Source of the DNA: Schlesneria paludicola DSM 18645
GTDB taxonomy: Bacteria; Planctomycetota; Planctomycetia; Planctomycetales; Planctomycetaceae
Reading direction: 5' to 3'
DNA length: 64,000 bases
NCBI RefSeq assembly: GCF_000255655.1
Contig: NZ_JH636434.1
Location: forward strand, 2,758,572 to 2,822,571
Shown here: piece after piece, positions 45,397 to 55,016 of the stretch
Position numbering within the stretch: position 1 is the stretch's first letter
How the letters are laid out: the number at the start of each line of letters is the position of its first letter
Notes under the pieces: model-generated
Seen by the model: the letters and a program-made list of their open reading frames with translations, nothing else
The model's database searches: none
Told to the model about the DNA's origin: nothing
Translations under genes and position numbers: made by a program

Positions 45397-46557
45397 TCAA
45401 TTGCAGCTTTCGAAAATCGTCGCGGCACCCTGGCCTTGACCAATACATAGCGACGCCAGACCGTAGCGCACGCCTTCATCACGCATCCGGTAAAGCAGCG
45501 TGGTTGCAATGCGAGTCCCGCTCGCTCCCAGCGGATGACCAATCGCAATCGCTCCGCCGCGTGTGTTCACCCGACTTTCATCGATTCCCAGCAGTTTCAA
45601 TACAGATAGAACCTGAACGGCAAATGCTTCATTGATTTCGATGGCACCGATGTCCTCCAGCTTAAGTCCGGCACGCTTCAATGCTTTGTGAATCGCGGGG
45701 ACCGGCCCAATCCCCATCTCGCCGGGCTCGACGCCGGCAATCGCCATGGCCTTGACCCGCGCCAGCGGACGGAATCCCAGCTCCTTCGCACGCGATTCCG
45801 ACATCATCAGCACGGCCGAAGCCCCGACGCTCAGCGGAGAACTGTTACCCGCGGTCACCGAGCCACCAGCCGGATTGAACGCCGGCGACAACCGCGACAA
45901 TGCTTCGATCGTCGAATCGGCGCGGAAACACTGATCTTTGGCGATCGGTCGTTTTCGCCCTTCGGGATTACGCCCCATCGAAGGCACGATCTCACTGTCG
46001 AACTTGCCCGCCGCGTAGGACGCGGCCGTGTTCTGATGGCTACGCAGTGCGAACTCATCCTGCCGCTGGCGGTTGATTCGATACTTCATCGACAGGTATT
46101 CGGCCGTCAGACCCATGTACATGATGCCCGAACTATTCATCCGAAACATCGACGGAGCCGGATTGTAATCCTTAGTCATCGGTACGTGGTGCATGTGCTC
46201 CACACCACCGGCGAACTGGATGTCTTCACATCCCGCCATGATGCTCATCGCAGCGTTGTTTAGTGCGCACAAGCTTGACGCACAGTTTCGATTGATCGTC
46301 TCGCCGCCAACCTCAACCGGCAACCCGGCGATGAGCACGGCGTTTCGCGCGATATCAACTCCCTGTTCGCCCTGTTGCTGCACGCAGCCCCACTTGACGT
46401 CTTCGATCAATCGCGGTTCGATCCCCGTTCGATTGATGAGTGCCGTCATCAATGAGGCCGACAAGTCGTCCGCACGGACGTCACGAAAGAAACCATCTTC
46501 GGGCGATGCCTTGGCAATCGGCGTGCGGACAGCGTCCACAATCACAGCAGAATTCAC
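45397..46557 (-). CDS. Acetyl-CoA acyltransferase (3-ketoacyl-CoA thiolase)
   Basis: The 386-residue thiolase cleaves 3-ketoacyl-CoA in the last step of beta-oxidation. It begins VIVDAVRTPIAKA and has NRNCASSLCALNNAAM (nucleophilic Cys), GGVEHMHHVPM, EINEAFAVQVL, GGAIAIGHPLGASGTR (catalytic His) and CIGQGQGAATIFE (second Cys). The ORF is open to 46728, overlapping the upstream gene, but a GTG at 46557 preceded by TGAGGT fits the family start and leaves 13 bp after the multifunctional enzyme. It probably forms the FadA-like partner of that enzyme. Confidence 0.94.
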   Translation of the reverse strand: MNSAVIVDAVRTPIAKASPEDGFFRDVRADDLSASLMTALINRTGIEPRLIEDVKWGCVQQQGEQGVDIARNAVLIAGLPVEVGGETINRNCASSLCALNNAAMSIMAGCEDIQFAGGVEHMHHVPMTKDYNPAPSMFRMNSSGIMYMGLTAEYLSMKYRINRQRQDEFALRSHQNTAASYAAGKFDSEIVPSMGRNPEGRKRPIAKDQCFRADSTIEALSRLSPAFNPAGGSVTAGNSSPLSVGASAVLMMSESRAKELGFRPLARVKAMAIAGVEPGEMGIGPVPAIHKALKRAGLKLEDIGAIEINEAFAVQVLSVLKLLGIDESRVNTRGGAIAIGHPLGASGTRIATTLLYRMRDEGVRYGLASLCIGQGQGAATIFESCN

Positions 46558-46570
46558 GTGGACCTCACGA

Positions 46571-48703
46571 CTATTTGGGGGATTTTGGATAGAAATGCGT
46601 GCCGTTTTTAGCGGCCTCAGCCAGGGCGGCGGGAACATCGAATCGATGACCAAGCGATTCCCACTTTTTCGACCGCTCGGCGATCTTGGCGGCACCTTCC
46701 GTGTCGCACCAACGAAGAGGACCGCCACGGAACGCGGGGAAATTTACCCCCAGGATCATCGCCATATCGATGTCACCCGGCTGACGCGCGATCTTGTCGC
46801 TCAGTGCTCGAATCGCTTCGAGTGCCATGCACAGGAACAAGCGATCCGCCACGTCGTCGTCCGACAATTCGGATTTCTTCGTCACGCGATGGGCGATCAG
46901 TTGCTGCACTTCCGGGTCGGCAACAAACTTGCCTTTCTTGTCGACCCCGCGGAACCCTTTCCCCGACTTCTTGCCGAGCCGCCCCAGTTCCACCAGTTGC
47001 GCCAAAATCGGCGTTGCCACCGCGCGATCGGCATAGCCCGCCTGCAAGACCTGCCCCGCGTAAAGGCCCGTATCGATCCCAACCATGTCATAGAGCGTGA
47101 TCGGCCCGACCGGCATGCCCCATTTGGTGGCAATCTTGTCGATCCGGTCCATGTCGACGCCTTCTTCCAGCAGCACCAGCGCCTCGGCCATGTACGGCAT
47201 CAGGATGCGATTGACGAGAAACCCGGGGCAATCGCGAACCACGATCGGGGTCTTGCCAATTTTCTTGGCGAGCGCGACAAGCGAGACAACCGCTTCATCG
47301 CTCGTCTTTTCCCCGCGTACCACTTCCACCAGTTGCATCCGATCGACGGGCGAAAAGAAATGCAGGCCGGCGAACGACTCGGGCTGTGGCCACGCTTTGG
47401 CCAGCCGCGTGATCGAGATTGTTGAGGTATTCGATGCGAACAGAGCGTCCGGCCGCACGACCTTGGCACATTCTTCGATGATCTGCGTCTTCAGCTTTTC
47501 ATTCTCGGTGACGGCTTCAACAACCAGGTCACACTCCGAGAACGATTGACGCGATGTCGTTGCCGTCAATCGCGACAGCATGTCGGCCAGATCGCTGGAC
47601 GTGGCGCGGTGAATGGCAATTCGATCTTCAACCACTCGCCGGGCATTCTTCATCCCAAGTTCGACGCGTGCCGCATCGACATCCACCATCGTCGCCCGTA
47701 CGCCACGACGAGCACACGCGGTGGCGATTCCCGCCCCCATCAGCCCCGCCCCCAGCACACCCACGTTCTGAATCGACCGCGGCTGTACGGTTCGATCGTC
47801 AACGCCCGATTCTCGTGCCAGGCGAGTATTATTGAAGAATTGAGCGATCAGATTGGCGGCGATTGTCGTGCTGCCCACTTCCCGGAAGGCCGCTTGCTCA
47901 ATGACAAGCCCCTCTTCAAGCGGCCGATTGATACCGTCTCGAATCGCCTTGAGCGCAACTAGAGGTGCCGGATATTGACCGCGCGTCTTCCCCTTCACAG
48001 CGCCTTCCGCCACCCCGAACGCAAAGTTGAATTGGTCTTCACTCAAACCAAGCGGCTGATTGCGACGCTGCCGCAATGCCGTCCACTCGCCCGTTCGATG
48101 GGCTTCGTCGATCAAATAGGTCGCCTCGGCGATCAGCTTTTCGACAGGAACCGCGTCATAAATCAATCCAATGTCGATCGCCTTGCGCGCATCGACCGGC
48201 TCACCCGAGGTAATCATCTCAATGGCGGCATCAATGCCTACAACGCGAGGCAGGCGCTGGGTCCCGCCCCACCCGGGAATCAGACCGATCTTCACTTCCG
48301 GCAAACCGATCTTGGTTTGCGGCCCGTCGACGGCCAGCCGGTAGTCAAACGCCAGAACCAGTTCGGTCCCCCCACCCATGCAGGCCCCGTTGATCAGTGC
48401 GACCGTGGGAAAGGGCAGTTGCGAGAAGGCCGTAAACAACTGATGCCCGCGGCCAATGGTTTCCATCGTCCCTTCGGGCGAGGCAGACACTTCGGTCAGA
48501 TCGGCCCCCGCGATGAACTGCCCGGCCTTACCGCTCGTAAACAGCAGCCCGCGCAGATCGGTCCGCTTGGCAAGTTCTGCCGCGACCTCGGTAAATTCCT
48601 GCAGCACGGCGGCCGAGAAGGTATTCACCTTTTGCCCTGGCGTATCGAAGGTCAAGATCGCCAAGCCGCCTGTCAGCGGTTCCAATTTCAGATGGTGACC
48701 CAT
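46571..48703 (-). CDS. Multifunctional fatty-acid oxidation enzyme (enoyl-CoA hydratase/3-hydroxyacyl-CoA dehydrogenase)
   Basis: The 710-residue FadB/FadJ-type protein. The crotonase domain (~1-190) has ALINGACMGGGTELVLAFDYRLA and GLPEVKIGLIPGWGGTQRLPR with the catalytic Glu pair. The NAD-binding dehydrogenase domain starts at ~307 (VGVLGAGLMGAGIATACARRG) with NTSTISITRLAK and catalytic His in FAGLHFFSPV. Two C-terminal dimerisation domains follow (DCPGFLVNRILMPYMAEAL; VGITLYDMVG-like stretch). It performs hydration and dehydrogenation in beta-oxidation. It is the first gene of the operon, with its promoter in the 480-bp gap upstream. Confidence 0.95.
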   Translation of the reverse strand: MGHHLKLEPLTGGLAILTFDTPGQKVNTFSAAVLQEFTEVAAELAKRTDLRGLLFTSGKAGQFIAGADLTEVSASPEGTMETIGRGHQLFTAFSQLPFPTVALINGACMGGGTELVLAFDYRLAVDGPQTKIGLPEVKIGLIPGWGGTQRLPRVVGIDAAIEMITSGEPVDARKAIDIGLIYDAVPVEKLIAEATYLIDEAHRTGEWTALRQRRNQPLGLSEDQFNFAFGVAEGAVKGKTRGQYPAPLVALKAIRDGINRPLEEGLVIEQAAFREVGSTTIAANLIAQFFNNTRLARESGVDDRTVQPRSIQNVGVLGAGLMGAGIATACARRGVRATMVDVDAARVELGMKNARRVVEDRIAIHRATSSDLADMLSRLTATTSRQSFSECDLVVEAVTENEKLKTQIIEECAKVVRPDALFASNTSTISITRLAKAWPQPESFAGLHFFSPVDRMQLVEVVRGEKTSDEAVVSLVALAKKIGKTPIVVRDCPGFLVNRILMPYMAEALVLLEEGVDMDRIDKIATKWGMPVGPITLYDMVGIDTGLYAGQVLQAGYADRAVATPILAQLVELGRLGKKSGKGFRGVDKKGKFVADPEVQQLIAHRVTKKSELSDDDVADRLFLCMALEAIRALSDKIARQPGDIDMAMILGVNFPAFRGGPLRWCDTEGAAKIAERSKKWESLGHRFDVPAALAEAAKNGTHFYPKSPK

Positions 48704-49183
48704 GCAGTTTTCGCCATATCCGTAGGGAGATTGTCAGACACCCCACCAATTGGACGGGGGTCCAGAGATACCCACACAATACTGCCGGTTTGGCAGCCGA
48801 GTTTCAAAATGCGAAGGATTTATTCTATCGAGCTGGAAACGCCGCGCGTGAACGAATCGAAAGGAAAGTCGGTGAATTCAATACGCAAATTGCATCGGTT
48901 TCACCACTGTCCGCCCGGAAAATCGAGCCCTCAACGCGAGATTTGTTTCGATTGTGTGAAATTCATTAGTACTTATCTAATTCAAGCTTGAGACGATTTC
49001 ACGTTCGACGTAGAACCGCCATCGGGACGGACTGTCGCAAATAAGGCCGTATTCCATTGCCTCGTGGAGACGTTCTGCACAAGACGCCTGAACAATTGGC
49101 AAGAATTCTCATTCGCGACGCCATGCGCCGTTTGAAGAATTCGACGTCGGAACGAGTCTGGTATTTATCGAAAAAGGGATTGA
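48704..49183. other. Divergent promoter region of the beta-oxidation operon
   Basis: About 480 bp between the divergent beta-oxidation operon and an exported-protein gene. An AT-rich stretch around 48940-48990 (with an imperfect palindrome ATTCATTAG...CTAATTCAA) could hold a promoter or operator for the operon, but this is only suggestive. No gene is supported. Confidence 0.35.
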
Positions 49184-50800
49184 ATGATGAAGCTCTCGAT
49201 GGGACTTCGGATCGCGTTCACGTTTGGGGTGATGGCGGCGGTGTTCGCAATTCCGGCCTTTGCCGAAACACCGACGCTCGTCGTCACTCTGAAGAGCATC
49301 GACGAGATCCTGGATGATGCCGATTTCATCGGTGAATCCTTTGGCCAGAGTGGATTGAAAACACTCGCCGAACAAAATCTCGAAGGGGTCACCGGCGGCG
49401 CGGGACTCGCCGGCATCGACCGCACACGCGGCCTGGGATTTTACTGGTCGATGAATGGCGATAACGCAGCCGACCTGGCCAACCTTGTCGGCTTTCTGCC
49501 CATTTCGGACCAAGACGAATTCGAAGCGCTGGTTCGCAAGTTTGTGCCGGATCTGAAAGCCGAAGACGATCAATGGTCGATCGACCTGAACGGCCAGCCT
49601 CTGTTCGCGAAATTCGCCAACGACTACTGCTATATCAGCACGTCCGCGGACACTCTGGATGAGTTGGCCGAGCCGGACGAAATCACCAACGAAGACTACG
49701 ATATCGCCATTGAAGTGAACCTGGCGAGCATCCCCGTCGAAGCCAAATCCCAATATCTAGACATCGTCGAACAGGGCGCGCGGAAAAGCCAGGAAGATGA
49801 TCCTGAACCGAAAAACGAGGCCGAAGCCCGCGGTCGCGAACTGGGCCTCGAATGGATGCTGGCCGTCGTCAAATCCATCACGAATGACGGAAACCTGCTG
49901 ACCTTTGGCCTCGACGTGAACCGCGAAACCGGCATGGGATCGGTGGACCTCGAACTGACGTCGACGCCGAAGACCGAATTGGCGGCCGCATTGCTGGCAT
50001 ATCAAAAGTTGAAGCCCGCCTTTGCACAAGCCGTCTCTGATGACGCACCGTTGCGACTCGTCATCTCCCATCCCACCACGGGCCTCCTCGGCAAGTTGAA
50101 TGAACTGTTCTCCGCGATGCGAAAAACGGCCGAGGCCGAGATCGAAAAGGACGAACGGCTCAAAGACGATGCCGACAAAAAGGCAGCCAGGGACATCGCG
50201 ACGCGGCTGTTCAACATTGCCGAAGCAACGTTGAAATCGGGCGCACTGCACTCGGTCCTGGGAGTCGAAGAAGGGGATGACCACACGGCCCGAATCGTCG
50301 CCGGAACTCGAGTTGCCAAAGGTGACGACGCCGGAAAACTGCTCGACGACATCATGAAGTTCTCAAAAGAGAGCCCCGAGCTCGCGAAAGTGAAACCCGA
50401 TGTGGCGAAGCATGCCGGGGCACGAATTCATGCGATCGAACCCGACGCGAATGACAAACAGACCGCACTGTTTGGCACCGACCCCGCCCATCTGGCGATC
50501 CGCGCCGACAGCTTGTGGGTCGCCATCGGCGGCGGAAACCTCGACGCGTTGAAGAAAGCACTCGACCTGTCAGGCAAGAAGCCCGCGGCGACCGAAGTGC
50601 CGATTTCGCTGCACGTGAAGCCCGCGGCACTGGTCCTGGTCATGGAGAGGGACGACCAAAAACTGATTGAACGAGCGAAAAGCATTGCTGGCACCCCTGG
50701 TGACGTTCTCAAATTCGAACTTTCGCCGAACGAAGATCTGGGCATCAAAGCGGCACTCGAATTCGGAATCGACCTGTTCAAACTGGCCGGCGACAACTGA
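49184..50800 (+). CDS. Large exported protein of unknown function
   Basis: I do not recognise a named family. The 538-residue product has a signal peptide (~1-28, AIPAFAE). It is followed by a mixed alpha/beta acidic protein without further membrane helices (TLVVTLKSIDEILDDADFIGES, GAGLAGIDRTRGLGFYWSMNG, LTFGLDVNRETGMGSVDLELT). The sequence shows two halves with similar LVVTLKS/LAIRADSLWVAIGG-type segments, hinting at an internal duplication. It would sit in the periplasm or surface. GGGATTG precedes the tandem ATGs at 49184/49187. A strong terminator at 50842 ends its monocistronic transcript. Confidence 0.72.
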   Translation: MMKLSMGLRIAFTFGVMAAVFAIPAFAETPTLVVTLKSIDEILDDADFIGESFGQSGLKTLAEQNLEGVTGGAGLAGIDRTRGLGFYWSMNGDNAADLANLVGFLPISDQDEFEALVRKFVPDLKAEDDQWSIDLNGQPLFAKFANDYCYISTSADTLDELAEPDEITNEDYDIAIEVNLASIPVEAKSQYLDIVEQGARKSQEDDPEPKNEAEARGRELGLEWMLAVVKSITNDGNLLTFGLDVNRETGMGSVDLELTSTPKTELAAALLAYQKLKPAFAQAVSDDAPLRLVISHPTTGLLGKLNELFSAMRKTAEAEIEKDERLKDDADKKAARDIATRLFNIAEATLKSGALHSVLGVEEGDDHTARIVAGTRVAKGDDAGKLLDDIMKFSKESPELAKVKPDVAKHAGARIHAIEPDANDKQTALFGTDPAHLAIRADSLWVAIGGGNLDALKKALDLSGKKPAATEVPISLHVKPAALVLVMERDDQKLIERAKSIAGTPGDVLKFELSPNEDLGIKAALEFGIDLFKLAGDN

Positions 50801-50841
50801 CGCATCCGATTCGCGAACTTGAAACCCGCTTGCAAGAATCC

Positions 50842-50879
50842 AGAATCCCGAGCGCCCCAACGCGCTCGGGATTCTTTCG
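50842..50879 (+). terminator. Strong Rho-independent terminator
   Basis: A perfect 14-bp GC-rich stem (50842-50855 with 50862-50875), a 6-nt loop and a following TTTCG lie 42 bp after the exported-protein stop codon. The rest of the gap to 51205 shows no gene or repeat that I can support. Confidence 0.88.
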
Positions 50880-51205
50880 TATCACAAGACATCACTCGTT
50901 CATTCCGCCCGAAAGCGATGGCTATCCGCCGTTCAAAACGTGGTAGGGAAACCCCTCGACAACCGTTTCAAAGCACGTCTTCACATGACGTCGCCGCGAA
51001 TCCACGCCCACCCCTCCCTCCCGCCACCAACCAAGCGAAACATATCTCATTACATATCAATAACCTGCGCCAATTGTTACTGCCGAGAATTTCCATCGCC
51101 CGGCCCCTGGCGATCGGTTATGATCGTCCTCCCACACAGCACGCGGAAATCGCGCGGGATTCGGGAACTTTGTGACTTCCCCAAGCGTCTGAGTCTCTAA
51201 TCACC

Positions 51206-51784
51206 GTGAATCAGATCCCTGACCATACGCTGATCGAAAGATGTCTGGCTGGTCAACGCGATGCCTTCGGGCTGCTCGTTGAACGGTACCAGAACCGGCT
51301 TTTTCACGCCCTGATGCATGTGCTGGGTTCGGCCGAAGACGCTCAGGATGCGGCACAGGATGCCTTTATTCAGGCCTACGAAAAACTGGCAAGTTTTCGC
51401 GGACAGTCTCAATTCTATTCCTGGTTGTTTCGGATCGCGTTCAATCGCGCGGTCACCGAGAAGCGAAAGACGAAACGCATGTCGACGTCTCTCGATCGCC
51501 AACGAGAATCGAATGGAATGGAGCCGTCTGACGCAAATCCGGCGAGCGAGCCGTCTTATGCCATGGATGTTGCCGACCGCCAGCGACGGGTGCAGCAAGC
51601 CCTGGCGGAACTGTCTCCGGAATTCCGGACGGCTCTGATCCTCAAAGAACTGGATGGAATGAGCTACGAAGAAATTGCCGACGCGTTGGACATCCCCGTG
51701 GGAACGGTCCGCAGCCGTATCCATCGGGCCCGACTTGAGCTGCGAGACAAGCTGAACGCATTACTGCAATCGGACGTACTGTGA
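51206..51784 (+). CDS. ECF RNA polymerase sigma factor (SigE/RpoE-like)
   Basis: A 192-residue ECF sigma factor with intact region 2 (FGLLVERYQNRLFHALMHVLG, then DAQDAAQDAFIQAYEKL for -10 recognition, and FYSWLFRIAFNRA) and region 4 (LSPEFRTALILKELDGMSYEEIADAL and GTVRSRIHRARLEL for -35 recognition). It uses a GTG start at 51206, which fits the family N-terminus, and a following in-frame ATG would truncate it. An anti-sigma-like membrane protein follows 100 bp downstream on the same strand, the usual arrangement of a regulated ECF system. Confidence 0.95.
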   Translation: MNQIPDHTLIERCLAGQRDAFGLLVERYQNRLFHALMHVLGSAEDAQDAAQDAFIQAYEKLASFRGQSQFYSWLFRIAFNRAVTEKRKTKRMSTSLDRQRESNGMEPSDANPASEPSYAMDVADRQRRVQQALAELSPEFRTALILKELDGMSYEEIADALDIPVGTVRSRIHRARLELRDKLNALLQSDVL

Positions 51785-51884
51785 GTGAAAATCGGAACGG
51801 ACACCCTCTGAACGGATTGATTCCCTTTTTGATTGGATCGACGACAGAGGCTGTCCATCGCGGCAGCGGGAAGAAGCAAGCACC

Positions 51885-53591
51885 ATGAATCCTTCGGTTC
51901 CTGACGATCTGATACCTGACGATTTGATCTCAGCGTACTTCGACGGAGAAGCCACGCCCGATGAACGTCAGGCGGTCGAACGCGTCTTGGAATCGTCGTC
52001 GGAACTTCGCCAGTTGCTCGACGACACCTCCAAGCTGTCTGCCTTGCTGCATTCTTTTCCCCGCGAAGCGGCCCCAGCCACACTGGCGGCCAACGTCGAA
52101 AAACAAATCAACTCGCTGGCGCTGCACGCCACCCCAGCAAAACCGCTCAAACGCACATTGCGGCGCGAATGGTCAGCCTTCGCCGCGGGAATGATGGCGA
52201 CCATGGCCTCGCTAGCCGTCTATGTCACCATGAACCCGACGGCGAATCCTCCGTTGGATCGTACATCAAGTATCACAGACAGGTCGCCCGCGTCGAAATC
52301 GGTCGCCGCCAACGGTCCTCTTCCGACGGCGGTCGCCAACCACACCGCGCTTCAGTACGAGTCGACGCCGCCCAACCCTACGGCCACATTGAATGGAATA
52401 CCCGCAACAGACTTCGCCCTGTCACAACCCATCGCCGACACCGTCACCGAACCGTCCGCCGTGGCATCACCCAATGGCAGCGCGTCGCTTGCGACGATGA
52501 GGTCCGCGCCAGCCCCCGCCCTCGAGCCACAAACGAACGGGGGATCGGGCGATCAGAATCTGATCGTCAGTGCCGACCAGTTCCTGCCCCCACTGGAAGC
52601 CGACTTATGGGAATCGCTTCAAAATGGCCAGGTGATCGTTCGTCAAATGGTCAACCCCGACAACATGGTCATGGTTGTTGAACTGCAAGTTGTCGATGTC
52701 CCCAAGGGGATGGAGATGCTGACTCTCAAGCTGCAGACGCGTTCCATCGGCGAGAATGACGATCAAACCGCCCTCGCCTACAATGACGCACGCCCCGTCC
52801 CGTCGACCGAAGACAAAAATGCCAAGTCGACGGACGCCATGTTCATGATTTATGTTCAGGCACCAGGAAACGAGTTGGCCGATACGATTCGTGAACAGAT
52901 GGACCAGCACCCCGACATCTATCGCGGATTAACGCCTCGACCGCCGATCGAACTGCCTCCTGACGATCTGGCCAGCCTGCAAGAGGACGCGCGTCGGCAT
53001 CCACAACAGACCGTGGCCAACCCCAATGTGCCAACGGACGTGGACGAAGCCAATTCAGAACCCGAAGAAGTTTCGGCGGTTGGTAACCTGATCGCCAATC
53101 GCTACGTGAACTCGCAGGCACCGGCACTCGAGACGTCCGCATCGGCAAAAGAGGCCCCCAAACAACACACATCCGCCCGGGGAGCTCGTGCAGCCATGCC
53201 ACTTAGCGTCGCCCAGGCCCCCGGCAAACCGAGTGAAAACGAGTCGTTACGACACCGCCAGCAATCTCGTGCCGAGAACACTGCTGACGCAAGAGCGTTG
53301 AACGTCAATAAGGCTCGGCAGGAAAATGGTGACCCGCTCTGGTCCTATGCCGCATTTCGCGTCGCGACAGATCATCAGCCGGCCGCCACTCAGCAGAATA
53401 CACTATTAAGCCAAAGCCCTGCGTCAAATACCTCGCTCATGTTCAACAACGGATTCCGAGCCAACTCCACCGTGCAGGGACGTCAGGCACCGGCCGGGAA
53501 ATTGGCGCTCTCTAATTTGAATTTGCGCGATCCTCGTCGGATGCGAATGTTAATCGTCTTGAAACCAGAACAATCGATTCGTCAGCCTTGA
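51885..53591 (+). CDS. Membrane anti-sigma factor-like protein
   Basis: The 568-residue protein starts with a short cytoplasmic anti-sigma-like segment (LISAYFDGEATPDERQAVE, LRQLLDDTSKLSALLHSFPRE) resembling RseA/anti-ECF domains without the Zn-finger Cys/His set. One transmembrane helix follows near 98-115 (WSAFAAGMMATMASLAVYV). The long (~450 residue) extracytoplasmic part is Pro/Ala/Ser-rich with a compact domain near 215-345 (VVDVPKGMEMLTLKLQTRS, FMIYVQAPGNELADTIRE). It probably holds the upstream sigma factor at the membrane until a signal acts on the outer part. Adjacency supports this; sequestration is inferred. Confidence 0.83.
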   Translation: MNPSVPDDLIPDDLISAYFDGEATPDERQAVERVLESSSELRQLLDDTSKLSALLHSFPREAAPATLAANVEKQINSLALHATPAKPLKRTLRREWSAFAAGMMATMASLAVYVTMNPTANPPLDRTSSITDRSPASKSVAANGPLPTAVANHTALQYESTPPNPTATLNGIPATDFALSQPIADTVTEPSAVASPNGSASLATMRSAPAPALEPQTNGGSGDQNLIVSADQFLPPLEADLWESLQNGQVIVRQMVNPDNMVMVVELQVVDVPKGMEMLTLKLQTRSIGENDDQTALAYNDARPVPSTEDKNAKSTDAMFMIYVQAPGNELADTIREQMDQHPDIYRGLTPRPPIELPPDDLASLQEDARRHPQQTVANPNVPTDVDEANSEPEEVSAVGNLIANRYVNSQAPALETSASAKEAPKQHTSARGARAAMPLSVAQAPGKPSENESLRHRQQSRAENTADARALNVNKARQENGDPLWSYAAFRVATDHQPAATQQNTLLSQSPASNTSLMFNNGFRANSTVQGRQAPAGKLALSNLNLRDPRRMRMLIVLKPEQSIRQP

Positions 53592-53828
53592 CGGCTTGTC
53601 GATCGGACGTGGACCGACTCTGCCTGTGGCACAGTCAGCAAAGCGGACACGTTTTCGAATCTCTTTCATCGGCACGTTGGCCGGCTCGTGGCGCGTTCTT
53701 CAAGTGTCAGTCGGGTTTAAAGCTCCACGAGAATTCGAGAGTACCATACACGGAGTCTCCGAGCGGGATTCGCAGGAATACGATTCCCGTTCACGACGGA
53801 TCGACCAGCCTTTTATTTTCGTGAGATC

Positions 53829-54296
53829 ATGAACAAAGCCTTTATGCGGGAACCGGATGAGTTCCCTAGCCGCTGCCCCGTCTGCCAGTCCATCGGACAA
53901 CCCGTTGGACCGGAAACGCTGAATGCCCAGCTTCCTAGCGACACACGCCGAAGTCTTGCCGAAACGGCCTACTTTTGCCCCGACAGCCAGTGCGACGTCG
54001 TCTACTTTGACGACTATTCGGCGGCGATCACGCGGCGCGAGTTTCACGGCCTGATCGCCATCAAGGACGCGGAAGCACCGCTCTGCAGTTGCTTCGGATT
54101 GAAACGCGAAGACGTCGAACTCGATATCGCCAATGGAGAAGTCTTTCGCACCAAAGCCGCCATCCTCAAAGCCCAGTCCTCGGAGGCCCGCTGCACCACG
54201 CAGTCCCCCAACGGCCGGTCCTGCGTTCAAGAGATTCAGCGCTATTTCCTGAAACTCAAGCAAGATGCCGATCGCTCGCCTCGCCCGGCACCGTAA
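53829..54296 (+). CDS. CopZ N-terminal-like (2Fe-2S/zinc) protein
   Basis: The 155-residue protein has eight or so cysteines in the pattern of the N-terminal domain of Archaeoglobus CopZ: RCPVCQSIGQPV near the start, then TAYFCPDSQCDVVYF, LCSCFGLKREDV, and a last Cys pair in RCTTQSPNGRSCVQEI. In CopZ this domain binds a [2Fe-2S] cluster and zinc, and the C-terminal HMA domain carries copper; no HMA domain is present here. It is likely cytosolic and could act in metal or redox handling. It is followed on the same strand by a DUF421 gene 132 bp away. Confidence 0.78.
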   Translation: MNKAFMREPDEFPSRCPVCQSIGQPVGPETLNAQLPSDTRRSLAETAYFCPDSQCDVVYFDDYSAAITRREFHGLIAIKDAEAPLCSCFGLKREDVELDIANGEVFRTKAAILKAQSSEARCTTQSPNGRSCVQEIQRYFLKLKQDADRSPRPAP

Positions 54297-54428
54297 CTCG
54301 CTATGATCGCGACGCGATACGCGGTCTGCTGCCAAACGGTCCACGAACGGCCGCTGATATCAAGCGCGTCTCGCCATCCGACGCCTGCAGTCTCAACGCG
54401 AACCCCACTTTCGATCAGGAACCAACAT

Positions 54429-54896
54429 ATGTGGCAACCCAGCTTGCCGTGGTGGGAATTCGTGGTGCGGGGCATGATTGTGTATGGCGCATTGCTCGTC
54501 ATGTTGCGAATCAGCGGAAAACGCCAGATCGGCCAGCTGGCCCCCTTCGATCTGGTGCTGTTGCTCGTCCTCAGCAACGCCGTCCAGAACTCGATGAACG
54601 GCGGCGACAATAGTATCACCGGTGGCATGATTCTGGCGTTCACGCTGATTGCCCTGAACTCCACCGTAAGCTGGCTGACCTTCCGCAGCCGCCGCATCGA
54701 AGCGTTAGTCGAAGGTCGCCCCGTCATTCTGGTCCACGACGGCTGCATCGATCACGCCGCGATGCACCAGGTCAAGATGACAACGCACGAACTGGATTCC
54801 GCCCTGCGCACTGCCGGTTGCGCAGGGCCCGCCGATGTCCGATTCGCCGTGCTAGAAAACACCGGCCGCATCTCCGTCATCCCCTTCCAGAAGTAG
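54429..54896 (+). CDS. DUF421 (YetF/YdfR-like) membrane protein
   Basis: The 155-residue protein begins with a transmembrane part (FVVRGMIVYGALLVMLRISGKR; LAPFDLVLLLVLSNAVQNSM; GGMILAFTLIALNSTVSWLTF), three helices typical of DUF421. A small cytoplasmic or external alpha/beta domain follows (EALVEGRPVILVHDG, MTTHELDSALRTAGCAGPADVRFAVLENTGRISVI). In Bacillus, related YetF-type proteins affect envelope and spore properties; the role here is unknown. The open frame extends to 54303, but the ATG at 54429 starts the first helix and is chosen. Confidence 0.86.
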   Translation: MWQPSLPWWEFVVRGMIVYGALLVMLRISGKRQIGQLAPFDLVLLLVLSNAVQNSMNGGDNSITGGMILAFTLIALNSTVSWLTFRSRRIEALVEGRPVILVHDGCIDHAAMHQVKMTTHELDSALRTAGCAGPADVRFAVLENTGRISVIPFQK

Positions 54897-55016
54897 ACGC
54901 CCCCAATCGCTGGCCACGCTCAGGCGACTCGGATTGCGCCCCTGGGGAGTACACAGCCCAATGTACGCCGTCCCCGCGGGCGACAGGTGCCATTCATTCG
55001 ACGCGGTCTGACGCCT

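Noticed and set aside
48940-48990. Palindrome-like ATTCATTAG...CTAATTCAA as a fatty-acid regulator operator
   Set aside because: The symmetry holds for only about five base pairs; too weak to call without comparison or binding data.
47975-48991. Open frame (338 codons) opposite the multifunctional beta-oxidation gene and running into the gap
   Set aside because: Antisense shadow with no start signal or recognisable domain.
53592-53828. Small reading frames between the anti-sigma-like gene and the CopZ-like gene
   Set aside because: Overlapping short frames in several phases with no ribosome binding site or recognisable domain.
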